NCBI GenBank assembly: GCA_963732925.1
Contig: CAVTBJ010000002.1
Span: 124,001 to 188,000, forward strand
Length of the DNA stretch: 64,000 bases
Direction of reading: 5' to 3'
Source of the DNA: DASZRZ01 sp963732925
GTDB lineage: Bacteria; Acidobacteriota; Terriglobia; Terriglobales; Acidobacteriaceae
Shown: one piece after another, positions 54,990 through 64,000 of the stretch
How the letters are laid out: each line of letters begins with the position of its first letter
How positions within the stretch are numbered: position 1 is the stretch's first letter
Notes under the pieces: generated by a model
Databases searched by the model: none
Told to the model about the DNA's origin: nothing
Seen by the model: the letters and a program-made list of their open reading frames with translations, nothing else
Position numbers and translations under genes: made by a program

Positions 54990-55709
54990 ATGAGCAAGGC
55001 ACAAGAGTCGGCATACAAGACGGGAACGAGGACGATGGACTCTCTCATCCACCTGGAAAACGTGAGCAAGGTCTTCCAGACGGAGGAGGTGGAAACACAT
55101 GCCATCTCGGGCATCGAGCTGGAGATTTTTCCGGGAGAATTCGTGTCCATCGCCGGGCCCTCGGGCTCGGGAAAGTCCACGTTGCTGGCCATCATCGGGC
55201 TGCTGGAATCGCCTTCGGCGGGGAGTTACTACCTGAAAGGAAAGCCGGTGGAGCAACTGGGATTAGGAGAACGCGCCACGATTCGCAACCGGGAGATTGG
55301 TTTCATCTTTCAGAGCTTCAATCTCATTGGAGACCTTACGGTGCGGGAGAATGTGGAGTTGCCGCTGACCTATCGCGGAATGTCTTCGTCAGAGCGTAGC
55401 CAGCGGGTGCAGCGGTCCCTGGAGCGGGTGGGAATGCTGCCGCGCGCGAAACACTATCCTTCCCAACTCTCCGGAGGACAGCAGCAGCGGGTAGCGGTGG
55501 CGCGCGCGCTGGCGGGTTCTCCTTCCATTTTGCTGGCCGACGAGCCTACAGGGAACCTGGACTCCGCCAATGCCGAGGCGGTGATGAACCTGCTGCGCGA
55601 ACTGCACCAGGATGGCGCGACCATCTGCATGGTCACGCACGACCCTCGCTTCTCCGAGTACGCCGACCGAACTGTGCACCTGCTGGATGGGAAGATTGTG
55701 GAGAGATAG
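54990..55709 (+). CDS. ABC transporter ATP-binding protein (LolD/MacB type)
   Basis: 239 residues. Walker A SIAGPSGSGKSTLLAIIGLL, Q-loop GFIFQSFNLIGDLTVREN, signature QLSGGQQQRVAVARALAGSP, Walker B ILLADEPTGNLDS and the H-loop ICMVTHDPRFSEYADRTVHL. The type matches ATPases that drive MacB-like permeases. Starts 12 bp after the adaptor gene. The first 12 residues before MDSLIHLENVSKVF may be outside the true start, and ATG 55035 is an alternative. Confidence 0.93.
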   Translation: MSKAQESAYKTGTRTMDSLIHLENVSKVFQTEEVETHAISGIELEIFPGEFVSIAGPSGSGKSTLLAIIGLLESPSAGSYYLKGKPVEQLGLGERATIRNREIGFIFQSFNLIGDLTVRENVELPLTYRGMSSSERSQRVQRSLERVGMLPRAKHYPSQLSGGQQQRVAVARALAGSPSILLADEPTGNLDSANAEAVMNLLRELHQDGATICMVTHDPRFSEYADRTVHLLDGKIVER

Positions 55710-56214
55710 AAGCCCGCACTCGAGGCTGAAAACCACAGTGGTGCGGGGAAGCCGGGCGGTAGGGTGGTACATAGGCGGGGGCACCCCCTCCCCCTATATT
55801 TTCATGTAAATTCTTGCCGCTCAGTCACATGCATTGTTGAAGCGCGGCAAAATATTGGGCCGCAGGGACTTACATCAAAATTTTGAAAATAAAGGGGTTG
55901 TCGGCCTGCTTCGAGAGTTGGGCGGGGATGTGCGGCGGAAAAAGCCTTCTTATTTCAGTATGGCAGGTCGGGAAGGAAAGTGTGACGGGCGACGTGAGAA
56001 TTTATCTGGCGTGTATGCATGGATTTGGGAGGAAACCGCAGGCGCCAGGGGATTGACAAGGGGGAAGCTCTGTCGCCAGTGGTGGAACTGACTCTACTCG
56101 GGCCAAAGCTGGGGCTGGAATGGGGCCATCGAGAAGCGCTTAATGCACCAGTTGGGAAATTGTGGTGTATCTTCTTGGCCTTCAGATGTTGGCGCTCAGT
56201 TGGTTGGCATTCCG
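55710..56214. other. Non-coding region with an acidobacterial-type intergenic element
   Basis: 505 bp. GGGGGCACCCCCTCCCCC at 55776-55793 starts a distinctive AT-richer stretch: TGTAAATTCTTG, GCAAAATATTG, GGGACTTACAT, CAAAATTTTG, AAAGGGGTTG. Spaced imperfect copies of CAAAATATTG...GGACTTAC suggest a short-unit repeat. I have the impression such elements recur in acidobacterial genomes, but this is recall, not proof. Confidence 0.45.
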
Positions 56215-57057
56215 ATGAGGATACAGATTCGAATTGTGGCGGTTCTGGCGCTGGCGGCTACGGCCGGCGCGGTTTCTCTGCGCGCGCAGCAGCCGACTCC
56301 TGCTGAGGCCGCGCAGGCGCAAATGGTCCCGGCGCAGTCGGAGACCCGGCCGACGGCAAAGCCTGAAGATACGGAGGTCTGGCAGCCGGTGCCGCAAGTG
56401 GTGACGCCGGGGAGCGACAGCGCGGCGCCTCCGTCGGATGCAATCGTGCTCTTCGACGGGAAGAATCTAGACGAGTGGGTTTCGGTGAAGGATGGATCTC
56501 CGGCCAAGTGGTCCGTTGCGGATGGCGTCCTCACAGTGAATAAGGCTGCGGGCAGCATTGAAACCCGGCGTAGATTCAGGAATTACCAGTTGCACCTTGA
56601 ATGGAAGATTCCCCTGGACATCACCGGCTCCGGCCAGGCGCGGGGCAATAGCGGGTTGTTTCTGGCCTCGACGGGACCCGGCGATGCCGGATACGAGCTG
56701 CAGATTCTCGATTCCTATCACAACCCAACCTATGTCAACGGTATGGTGGGCGCCATCTACAAGCAGGGCATTCCGCTGGTGAACCCGGCTCGCAAACCCG
56801 GCGAGTGGCAGACGTACGACGTGGTGTGGACCGCTCCGGTGTTCAATGATGACGGATCAGTGAAGACGCCGGCGTATGCCACTGTCTTTTTCAACGGCGT
56901 GCTGGTGCAGAACCATTTCGAGCTGCAAGGGCAGACGCTGTATATCGGCCGGCCTTTCTATAAAAAGTACGACACCGCGCCCATCAAGCTGCAGGCCCAC
57001 GGCGACCCGAGTGAGCCGATCAGCTTTCGGAATATCTGGGTGAGGGAGTTGAAATAG
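56215..57057 (+). CDS. DUF1080 (3-keto-disaccharide hydrolase-like) exported protein
   Basis: 280 residues. Signal peptide (IVAVLALAATAGAVSLRAQ), an acidic/Pro linker, then the DUF1080 lectin-like fold: AIVLFDGKNLDEWVSVKDGS, WSVADGVLTVNKAAGSIETR, YQLHLEWKIPL, GNSGLFLASTGPGDAGYELQ, ILDSYHNPTYVNGMVGAIYK, GEWQTYDVVWTAPVFNDDGS and a final SEPISFRNIWVRELK. Many members hydrolyse or bind sugars outside the cell. Start chosen at ATG 56215, where the signal peptide begins. Substrate unknown. Confidence 0.88.
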   Translation: MRIQIRIVAVLALAATAGAVSLRAQQPTPAEAAQAQMVPAQSETRPTAKPEDTEVWQPVPQVVTPGSDSAAPPSDAIVLFDGKNLDEWVSVKDGSPAKWSVADGVLTVNKAAGSIETRRRFRNYQLHLEWKIPLDITGSGQARGNSGLFLASTGPGDAGYELQILDSYHNPTYVNGMVGAIYKQGIPLVNPARKPGEWQTYDVVWTAPVFNDDGSVKTPAYATVFFNGVLVQNHFELQGQTLYIGRPFYKKYDTAPIKLQAHGDPSEPISFRNIWVRELK

Positions 57058-57167
57058 CGGGTGGGAACGCGCTCGACCGAAAAGGACGCCGAGCAATGCT
57101 GATTACGCGGAGATCGTGAATCCGTGGCAGCGCGTCAGGAAATGCCTTCGCCCATCGAAAACGCGCA

Positions 57168-57190
57168 GGGGCGGACGCGTTGTCCGCCCC
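57168..57190. terminator. Hairpin, possible terminator between convergent genes
   Basis: GGGGCGGAC (57168-57176) pairs with GTCCGCCCC (57182-57190) over GCGTT. It lies between the DUF1080 gene and the convergent VWFA gene. Confidence 0.5.
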
Positions 57191-57290
57191 GCATAAGTCA
57201 ATCCGGGATCAAAAACCAGGGAACCGATTCCTTAGTCCTCGAAGCTCTTGGCTCCGCTACCCAGTTTATCTTTCGTCAGCTGCGGAGGTC

Positions 57291-58346
57291 TCAGTTCCCC
57301 GATTCCATTGGATCTGCACTGAGTCCGGCCGAAACTCGCGTTGGCTGCGGGCGATAGCCGTTTCTCGTGCGGATGTGGAACTTCTTCAGTTTTTCCCCCA
57401 CCAGTTCGACCTTGATGGAGCGCCAGCCGCGGTTCGGGTTGGCCTGCGGGTAGTAGCTCACAGAGTACAGATGGCCGAGATCGTCGCGAATCGAACTAAA
57501 GGCCTTCTGTTGGTCCTGCCAGGTCTTGGCAAAGTAGGCCTTTCCGCCGGTTGCCGCGGTCAGCCGTTCGAACACCGCCGAGGAAACCGGCTCAGCCTTG
57601 GCTTCCCGGGTGCTGATCATGTACACCGGAATGCCGCGCGACTGCGCCAGCTCGGCGACGTCCTCGGGAGCCACTTTGCTGGCGTTGTCCGGCCCGTTGG
57701 AGAACACCACGATGACCTTCCTTCCGGGGTGGTGGGAGGCATCGTTAAGAGTGAGCAGCAGCGCGTCATACAGCGCCGCATCATCCCCCGCAACCGTCGA
57801 GCGCACTCCCCGCAGCACCGGCAGCCGCTCCGGCGTAAGCGGCGTCTCCCGTGCCAGGTCCCGGCTGTAGGAATAAAACGCCACCTCGTCCGGACGGTCC
57901 AGAGAACGCACGAAATCCGCAATCGCATCCTGCGCGTAAACGAAGCCGCGATACATGTAGTTGCTGGTGTCGAACAGGATGTAAACGTTGGCCCCGGCAA
58001 TCATCGATCCCAGCGTGTCCTGCTGGGAAATCTGGTTTTTCAAACTGGAAGTGTAGGTCGTCGGCCCCGCCAGCCCTCCCAGATCGCGCACCGGCTGGTT
58101 CCCTTCCGCGAAGGAGGCGATCTTTTGCGGAATGCCGTCTTCCGTAATGCGGAAGTCCTGCGGAGTGAGCCCGGTTACGTAGTTGCCGTCGCGGTCCGTC
58201 ACCGCCACGTTCAGCTGCACCAGGTCCACAACTACCCGGAAATTCCCCTCTTCTCCAAGCTGTTGCGCGCTACTTCCTGTGGGAAGCGCCCCGAGCAGGG
58301 CCAGGGCCAGAATCAACGGGAAACAATGCTTCGCCATAAGTCGCAT
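57291..58346 (-). CDS. Acidobacterial VWFA-type exported protein
   Basis: 351 residues from ATG 58346. Signal peptide (FPLILALALLGALPTGSSAQ), then a short domain (VVVDLVQLNVAVTDRDGNYV, GLTPQDFRITEDGIPQKIAS) typical of the acidobacterial VWFA family (TIGR03436-like), and a von Willebrand A fold: NVYILFDTSNYMYRGFVYAQ (metal site DxSxx, with Asn where many have Ser), FSNGPDNASKVAPEDVAEL and MISTREAKAEP. The end matches family members (YYPQANPNRGWRSIKVELVG). These are probably secreted adhesion or scaffold proteins. The frame is open to 58493 but without a signal peptide. Confidence 0.88.
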   Translation of the reverse strand: MRLMAKHCFPLILALALLGALPTGSSAQQLGEEGNFRVVVDLVQLNVAVTDRDGNYVTGLTPQDFRITEDGIPQKIASFAEGNQPVRDLGGLAGPTTYTSSLKNQISQQDTLGSMIAGANVYILFDTSNYMYRGFVYAQDAIADFVRSLDRPDEVAFYSYSRDLARETPLTPERLPVLRGVRSTVAGDDAALYDALLLTLNDASHHPGRKVIVVFSNGPDNASKVAPEDVAELAQSRGIPVYMISTREAKAEPVSSAVFERLTAATGGKAYFAKTWQDQQKAFSSIRDDLGHLYSVSYYPQANPNRGWRSIKVELVGEKLKKFHIRTRNGYRPQPTRVSAGLSADPMESGN

Positions 58347-58449
58347 CCTTTGCCAGCCGGCGAAGGCTGCATCAAAATTCTTCTTCGCCAGCAAACTTCC
58401 TGTCACAGAATCGCGTTTCTCGCCTCGGCTAGACCCCGGCAACGGCCCC

Positions 58450-61400
58450 TTAGGGCTGGGAGCTTGTGCCTTCCGGCGGCAGGAACACAGCAACCTGACC
58501 CCGCCGGAACTCGTCGCCGGCTTCGTGCAGGGCGCGCAGCAGTGCCGGCCAGTCTTCGAAGTCGGTCGCGAAAATCTTCTCGACCATGTGGTACGTCAGC
58601 TCGGGCACCAGCGTGTTCAGGACCACAGGCGCGTAGTTCTTCTCGTAGGCCAGGCGCGCCCAGTAGAGGTTGTTCGAATCCCACGATTCGGCCAGTAGCC
58701 GGCTGGCATAACCCATGAACGCCGGCAACGGTTTCAGGTGCAGCAGTTCCTGCCCATAGCTCTGGGTCAGGATGGGGTGCGGCACCCCGAAGAGCTCCGA
58801 AAGCCGGCTCAGGCTCACTTCTTCCGGATGCTGCTGCGTGAGTTTTTCCAGTTCCCGCGCCGGTCCATCCAGCTTGGCGCTTTCTTCCGGAAACCGGCGC
58901 GGAATTCGGCTGCCAGGTAGAACGTCTCCGCCGGCATCATCTGGCTCAGCACGCTTTCCGCGTCGCCTTTCTGCAGGGCGTTCTCTACTTGCTCTTCCCT
59001 CTGCGGAACCATGCCATCCACCAGAATTTGAGTTACTGTTGGCCGCAGCTTCGCGTCGCTGGCTGCTGCGGTCAGAAGCTGTTCCCCCATTTCCTGGTAA
59101 AGCGTCACCGCTTCCAGTTGATTGCGGGTAACGCCCCACCAGCGCGGCAGCACTGCGTCCGTCATCAGCGTAGGAACGAGCTCCTGCCAGATCAGAGCCT
59201 GTTTGTGTTCCGGAACCAGAAAAGTCCTGCTCGGTCGAGGCCAGCACATAGGGCAGGTCCGCCAGCGATCCCACCATGATGCGCCCCCCGCCCGCCGACA
59301 TTCCCGCTCCGAAGATCTGAGGCGTGCGCCAAGATTGCCCGCGGTCAAGCGTGGTGTCGCCCGGAGAAGTCGTGCGAGCGCACAAACAGGGCATTGTGAT
59401 GGAGTACGTTGGCTCCGGGAGGCTCGTAATACGCATAATTCAATCCCACCAGCGTGTCCCGCAGGAAGGGCGACAGCTTTCCCCGGGCCTCGGCCAGATC
59501 GGTGGGCGATCCCGAACGGATCACCTTCGTCAGGTCGGTATGAATTTGTTCTTCCGCGTGGCGCCGGCTATGCATGCCCGCCGCCCACATCAGGCGCTCG
59601 CTGGAAGTAAACAGCGGACGGGGAAGCTCAAATTCGCGCAGTTGCTCTGCCAGCGGGATCAGCGAGGCTTGCATTTTCTTGCCCGCCGCCATTCATTCAG
59701 ACCGCTTCCCAGCCCCAGAATCGTGTCCAGGGAAACCAGCCGTTGGGCGCCATGACCGAGTGCATGCGAGCCGCGAGTTCCTGGCGGATCGGCTCATCTC
59801 CGTATTGCCCGGGTTGGGGCCGGCGAGCAGCGTGATGAGTTCGCTCTGCGAAAGGTTCGGGAAACCCGGCGTTGCCCGCAGCAGTTCATTCAGCGCGATC
59901 TGGGCCGCGTCGAAAAGTTCGATCGAGTAATCGATCCTGAAGTACGGCTGGATGATCCGCTGGAAAGAATTGTTCAGCAGGCGATCCGGAATTTCTCCCT
60001 GGCGGGCCAGGATCTGCCACAGATCCGAGACTCGCTTGAAACATCCCGATCGCGTTGGCGCGTACGATGCTGTCGGAAATGTCGTCGACGGATTCCTCCG
60101 CGCGAAGAAACTGGAGATGGACTCATTGTCCAGCCCATGAAATTCCACAAACAGCTTGTACTGGTCGCGGAAGCGGTCAAAGTGCTCCGCCAGCAGGCGC
60201 ACGGTTGCGGGAGTCAGGCGCTGCTCCGGAAACCGCTCCCGGTCCATTTCTGTGAGCGTCAGGAAAAGCTGGAGCGGTCCCGACGGAAGACCGCACTCGC
60301 GACAAACCCACCAGTGCATCGACCAACTGTTCGCTGGATGTTCCAGTTTCGCGCCCGCCTGCTCCATTCCCGCGTCGATGCCCGTGTCGTGGTTGTTTCG
60401 CACGATCTGCTGCCAGACGCTCAAATTTCCCGGAATGTGTCGGCTCGCCGTTAGCGTCCAGTTCCAGCCGCGCCATCAGTAAAAACAGCTCCGGATCGGA
60501 ACGGAACACCGGCCGGGCGCGGGACCCGGCGACGGGTCCCGCCCCCGCAATGCGCCTGGTAGAAGTCGCAGCAATGCGATGCGGAATCGGTGAAGTAGGC
60601 CTGCTGCCGGCGGTTGACCCGCGAAACCGCGTCAAAGAATGCGGCCAGCCAGCCTTCATCCGCGGGTGACCAGCCTGAGCACGAAATCGCCCGGCTTCCC
60701 CGGGCTGGCTCCCACCAGAACTTTCCACGCATGCTTCCGCGCCGGGGCCTCCCGGAAGCATGCACTCGCCCCGACCGGATCCGCAGGTAGCCGCCATAAA
60801 AATCCAGGACTGCGGCCGTGCGGAACCAGTTTGTCCAGTCCCACACTTTGCTTCAGCTCGGTCCGCGTTTCCCCATCCATTCGCGCCAGCGCCCAGTACA
60901 AGCGCGCCAAGTTCGGATTGGTCATCAGAACATCAAGCAGCGTCTTGCCGGATGGGTTGTTCTGGTCCTGCTCGATCCAGTCCTTTGCCCGTAAACAAAA
61001 TCGGCAGGCGCGTGCTTTCATATTCGTAGGAAAACGGCTCCCCGGCGCGAAGAGCTTCTTCCAGGTCGGTAAGCGGAAACGCGGAATCCACCGTAAGAAA
61101 TGCTCGTTCCGGGTCGGCCGTCTCCAGGGAATTTGCGCGGTCCCCGCACGCCCGCCTCAGACGGTACCCCAATCGCTTGCAGCAACGGCTTGGCCTCTCG
61201 CAGCTGCTGACCCGAATCACGTGATTTTTGCCCGCCAGTTCCGCCAGTTGCTCCGCTTGCTCGAAGTAGTGACGCAGCAGCAGGAGGAACTCCGTGTCCT
61301 GTTGATCGTTCTTCCAGCCGGTGATATCCCTTGCTGGAAATATTCCGCGCCAGCAGAGGAATTACGTCGGACGGCGCGGCCTCTTGGCTGATTGCGGCCA

Positions 61401-61602
61401 TGCGCATGGCCGAATGCAATGGGCCGGGCAAATTCACCCACGAGCCCTCCTCCGATGGGGCCGCAGAAGCAGCAGACGAAGACTCGGGAACTCCTGTAGC
61501 CGCCGGCGGATCCGTAACCATCTGCGCGGCCGGAGCCGCAACTGCTGCAGAACAGACGACTGTCAGGAGCAAAAGAATGGGCCAAGGACGAGAGAACTTC
61601 AT
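58450..61602 (-). CDS. Very long exported protein of unknown function, broken by many frameshifts
   Basis: About 1,050 codons from ATG 61602. Signal peptide (PWPILLLLTVVCSAAVAAP). The protein then reads in turn from three frames, e.g. MAAISQEAAPSDVIPLLARN, EFLLLLRHYFEQAEQLAELA, AFPLTDLEEALRAGEPFSYE, LLDVLMTNPNLARLYWALAR, DPELFLLMARLELDANGEPT, IDAGMEQAGAKLEHPANSW, FPEQRLTPATVRLLAEHFDR, LRDTLVGLNYAYYEPPGANV and, in the last part, LSRLSELFGVPHPILTQSYG. At least ten indels are needed. It looks mostly helical. I recognise no domain. Given the error pattern elsewhere, it may be intact in reality. Confidence 0.6.
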
Positions 61603-62617
61603 GGATGGGACCCTCTCTCTCCGGTACGACGAGACCGAAGAAAAAACACCTGGGCCGGAAGCAGTTGGGTTTCGCCGCTAGACGCTACCTGAAGCTTCCG
61701 TGTCACGGCACTGCTTCAAAAAGTGCGTCCGCCAAGATAATGCATCCCCGGCGCGAATCCTAGGCTTTTGTGAGATCTAGTACGTCCGGCCTAGAGCCGA
61801 GCGAAAAACTTCTACTCTTGTGCCGGCGCCCGGCACGTTGAGCAGCTGCTTGCAACGCAGCTTCAAAACCGGTGAAGGAATTAAGGAGCCGCAGCGCGAA
61901 AACCTCCGTCCACAAGCAAGAATTAATGACAAGCGAGAAGGTAATAATTGAGGATACGAGGGCTGGCATTCCAAACACGCCACTGAAACTGTGCGAAACC
62001 TGGCGCGAAAGAGCGCAAGTCCCGCAGTTCCCCGGCGCCAGGTTGGATGCCAACCCGACACTGCGGCGTTCCCGCTCAAAAGTCTTCCGGTCGGACTTCC
62101 TGGTTCAAGGCGGAAGACGGCTATCCTTCCCGAGACGCACCAGCCACCTCCCAAGGGGAAACCGCCCAACCCAGGGTGCCCTCCTGCCGCCCCGGCGCTT
62201 CTCGGAGAACCAGAGATCTAACCATACGTAAACTATTAAGGTAATAACAGATATAATCCACCAGGGCCACGCAATGAGAAAGTGGTAAATAACAGGCTAT
62301 TTAACGAGGTAAGTGGAAATTCGGCGACCTTTATGGCCAAAGATAACTGGTGTAGGTGGTAAACTTCCAATCCAGACAGAGATAATACCACTTACGTGGT
62401 GTAATATATGGAGTAAACTACTGACTGCAGGGGACCTTTGCGCCTGCTGGGAAACTCTCCTTTCGGAGGGATCTCCGCTCTGATACCCCCTAGCAATCTC
62501 GGGATCTCGCTTCCCAGTTGGGCTGGATTGGGGGCATCCCCCTTGCGGGGCTTCCCTGCCTTTTCTAGATTCAAATCAAGCTGGTTGGAAGCTGCGACCT
62601 TAACTCCTATCTCGAAA
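61603..62617. other. Non-coding stretch before parA with an AT-rich segment
   Basis: About 1 kb with no convincing gene in any frame. Bases 62220-62420 are clearly richer in A+T than the rest, with repeated GGTAA/GTAAAC words and an ACCACTTACGTGGT near-palindrome. There is no obvious DnaA box, so an origin is not shown. The stretch ends at the first parS site. Confidence 0.5.
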
Positions 62618-62633
62618 TGTTCCACGTGGAACA
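62618..62633. promoter_or_regulatory. parS: parS site 1 (ParB binding)
   Basis: TGTTCCACGTGGAACA, a perfect 16-base palindrome of the known parS type (TGTTNCACGTGNAACA). Confidence 0.92.
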
Positions 62634-62673
62634 TTTCCGTTGGCCTCGCCTGTCCGCTCGCTCCACCCCCCAG

Positions 62674-62689
62674 TGTTCCACGTGGAACA
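62674..62689. promoter_or_regulatory. parS: parS site 2 (ParB binding)
   Basis: Identical palindrome TGTTCCACGTGGAACA, 56 bp from site 1 and 84 bp before parA. The pair lies in the parA leader. Confidence 0.92.
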
Positions 62690-62772
62690 TCTTCCCCATT
62701 GCACCGAAATCAGGCGTTGCGGTTCCACAAGCTGGTCGTTTACATTCGTCTCGCGATTCTCCAAGACTCATC

Positions 62773-63735
62773 ATGGCAAAGGTAATTGCGGTAGCCAACC
62801 AAAAGGGAGGCGTGGGCAAGACCACCACGGCTATCAACCTGGCAGCCTCCTTTGCCGCCGCCGAGGTCCCAACCCTGCTGCTGGACTGCGATCCCCAGTC
62901 CAACGCCTCCAGCGGAGTGGGTTTCGTCAAGGACCCGAATCGCTTCAGCACCTATCACCTCATCACAGGCCAGATCCCGGCGGAACAAATTGTTCTGCCC
63001 ACCGAACTGGAGCATCTCTGGGTGATCCCCTCCCACAAGAACCTGATTGGCGCCAATCTGGAACTGGTGGATACCGAGCGCCGCGAGTTCCAGCTGCGCC
63101 AGGCATTGGACCCGATCCGGGAGCGCTTCCAGTTCATTGTCCTGGACTGTCCCCCAGCACTGGATCTGCTTACTCTCAACGCTCTTGTCGCCTCCGATGC
63201 CGTCCTTATCCCGATGCAGGCGGAATACTTTGCTCTGGAAGGCATCAGCGAGTTGCTGGACACGATCGCGCGCATTAAGGAGAGCCTGAATCCCCAGTTG
63301 GAGGTCGAGGGCGTCGTGCTCACCATGTTCGACGAGCGCACCAACCTCTCGCAACAGGTCTCCGCCGAGCTCAAGAATTTCTTTGCAGACAGGGTGTTCT
63401 CGGCGTCCATTCCGCGCAATGTGCGTCTTGCCGAAGCCCCCAGCCATGGTAAGCCGGCCATCCTTTACGATCCCCGCTCTCGTGGCGCCGAGGCCTATAT
63501 CCGCCTGGCCAAAGAGATCATGATCAAGGAGAAGGACCGCATGCCCCTGGTGCAAAGCAAGATCGCCAACCTGGAGCCTGGTTCCGCAGCCTTGAGAAAT
63601 GGGCAGGCTGCTGCATCCCCGGAGGGAAGTGCGCCTTCCAGGGTGCCTGCGCCTCAGTTTCAGGAGGTTGCCATCGGTGCCGGAGCGACTTTGGGACGCC
63701 TCGTGAAGTCCCTCCGAGGCAAGCGCAACGAATAG
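62773..63735 (+). CDS. parA: Chromosome partitioning protein ParA (Soj-like)
   Basis: 320 residues from ATG 62773. Deviant Walker A NQKGGVGKTTTAINLAASFA, switch I LLDCDPQSNASSGVGF, Walker B-like FIVLDCPPALDLLTLNALVA, then VLIPMQAEYFALEGISELLD and the C-terminal SIPRNVRLAEAPSHGKPAIL, DPRSRGAEAYIRLAKEIM. No N-terminal DNA-binding domain, so it is chromosomal (Soj) type. The ATPase moves ParB-parS complexes. The reading frame is open back to 62617 through the two parS sites, but that extension is parS DNA read as protein. parB starts 236 bp after it. Confidence 0.95.
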   Translation: MAKVIAVANQKGGVGKTTTAINLAASFAAAEVPTLLLDCDPQSNASSGVGFVKDPNRFSTYHLITGQIPAEQIVLPTELEHLWVIPSHKNLIGANLELVDTERREFQLRQALDPIRERFQFIVLDCPPALDLLTLNALVASDAVLIPMQAEYFALEGISELLDTIARIKESLNPQLEVEGVVLTMFDERTNLSQQVSAELKNFFADRVFSASIPRNVRLAEAPSHGKPAILYDPRSRGAEAYIRLAKEIMIKEKDRMPLVQSKIANLEPGSAALRNGQAAASPEGSAPSRVPAPQFQEVAIGAGATLGRLVKSLRGKRNE

Positions 63736-63971
63736 GTCCTGGTTTCCGTGAAGCTAAGCCATATCTGGCCGCTTTTGGCAGATGTGGATGCCGCGAATGG
63801 TCCGCCGAACCGAGCCTGCCCGAAGCAAAGCCGAAAGGCGCAACCCGGTGGCGAAGGCCTTCAGGCGTGCGATCACCGCACTGTGCTGAATGCGGCTTTA
63901 GCCGATGAGCTATTTAGAGAGATTGCAAGCGGAAGGCAGACTGTTTACTACTTAATAAATACAGGAACGAC
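63736..63971. other. Gap between parA and parB
   Basis: 236 bp. A 75-codon reading frame (63748-63975) fills it but its sequence is not protein-like until near its end. parA and parB are usually adjacent, so this spacer is unusual. Nothing recognisable seen. Confidence 0.45.
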
Positions 63972-64000
63972 ATGATCGCAGACAAGAAACGAGCATTAGG
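63972..64000 (+). CDS. parB: Chromosome partitioning protein ParB, first codons only
   Basis: Only MIADKKRALG is in the window. A start of the type M-x-x-DKKRALGRGL is typical of chromosomal ParB, and it follows parA and parS. ParB binds parS and, with ParA, segregates the origin region. The rest lies beyond base 64000. Confidence 0.75.

Noticed and set aside
55834..56091. 85-codon reading frame after the ABC ATPase
   Set aside because: Runs through the intergenic repeat element and has no protein-like features.
62617..62772. N-terminal extension of ParA beginning MFHVEH
   Set aside because: It is the parS palindrome read as protein. The family start is the ATG at 62773.
63748..63975. 75-codon reading frame between parA and parB
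   Set aside because: Composition is not protein-like and it overlaps the parB start. No homologue comes to mind.
1..64000. CRISPR arrays, tRNA and rRNA genes
   Set aside because: No regular direct repeats with spacers, and no tRNA T-arm/anticodon pattern or rRNA sequence, were seen in the intergenic stretches.

Overview
The window looks like a chromosomal segment from an Acidobacteriota member (Terriglobia-like), G+C rich. The reasons are an acidobacterial VWFA-type protein, a PadR regulator next to an 'ADOP' permease, tandem PilZ proteins, DUF1080, long NHL-repeat surface proteins and a chromosomal parAB locus with parS sites. Species cannot be named from sequence alone.

Layout. 1-3 kb: the conserved rnpA-yidD-yidC-jag block (RNase P, membrane insertion, RNA binding). 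3-5 kb: a three-gene split DsbD-like thiol-reduction operon (ccdA, tlpA-like, DsbD-alpha-like). 5-9 kb: a small membrane protein, polysaccharide deacetylase, PilZ protein, acyl-CoA dehydrogenase and a lone kinase-like membrane protein. 9.4-12.1 kb: a minus-strand cluster of PA2779-like protein, C39-like cysteine peptidase and a TPR protein fused to a predicted outer-membrane barrel. 12.8-17.6 kb: Lhr helicase and an alkyltransferase-like protein. 18.4-22.2 kb: class A PBP and a TPR protein. 22.3-26.5 kb: kdsC and kdsD (Kdo synthesis) around a zinc ribbon and a large exported protein. 26.5-30.1 kb: a decaying RHS polymorphic-toxin island with orphan tail, paralogous small membrane proteins and a RAYT-derived repeat element. 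30.3-37.2 kb: HD-GYP/GAF/GGDEF regulator, PEBP protein, quinone oxidoreductase, PIN-TRAM protein and a TonB-C protein. 37.3-42 kb: rpmA, rplU and a giant NHL protein. 42.4-49.3 kb: hemL, an FRG-domain protein, mfd and galU. 50.5-55.7 kb: PadR, ADOP permease, HlyD-type adaptor and ABC ATPase. 56-61.6 kb: DUF1080 protein, VWFA protein and a very broken exported protein. 61.6-64 kb: an AT-rich non-coding stretch, two parS sites, parA and the first codons of parB.

The main caveat is reading-frame integrity. About a dozen genes, including housekeeping ones (rnpA, yidD, yidC, jag, mfd, lhr), are broken by single-base frameshifts. In mfd, changing the length of a short base run by one restores the conserved protein at all five breaks. 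That pattern points to sequence error, not decay. Such genes are annotated as one CDS with the shifts noted. Two further genes carry in-frame stops (TAG near 17371, TGA near 36742).

The most interesting accessory features are the RHS island and the TPR-barrel/C39 peptidase/PA2779-like cluster.
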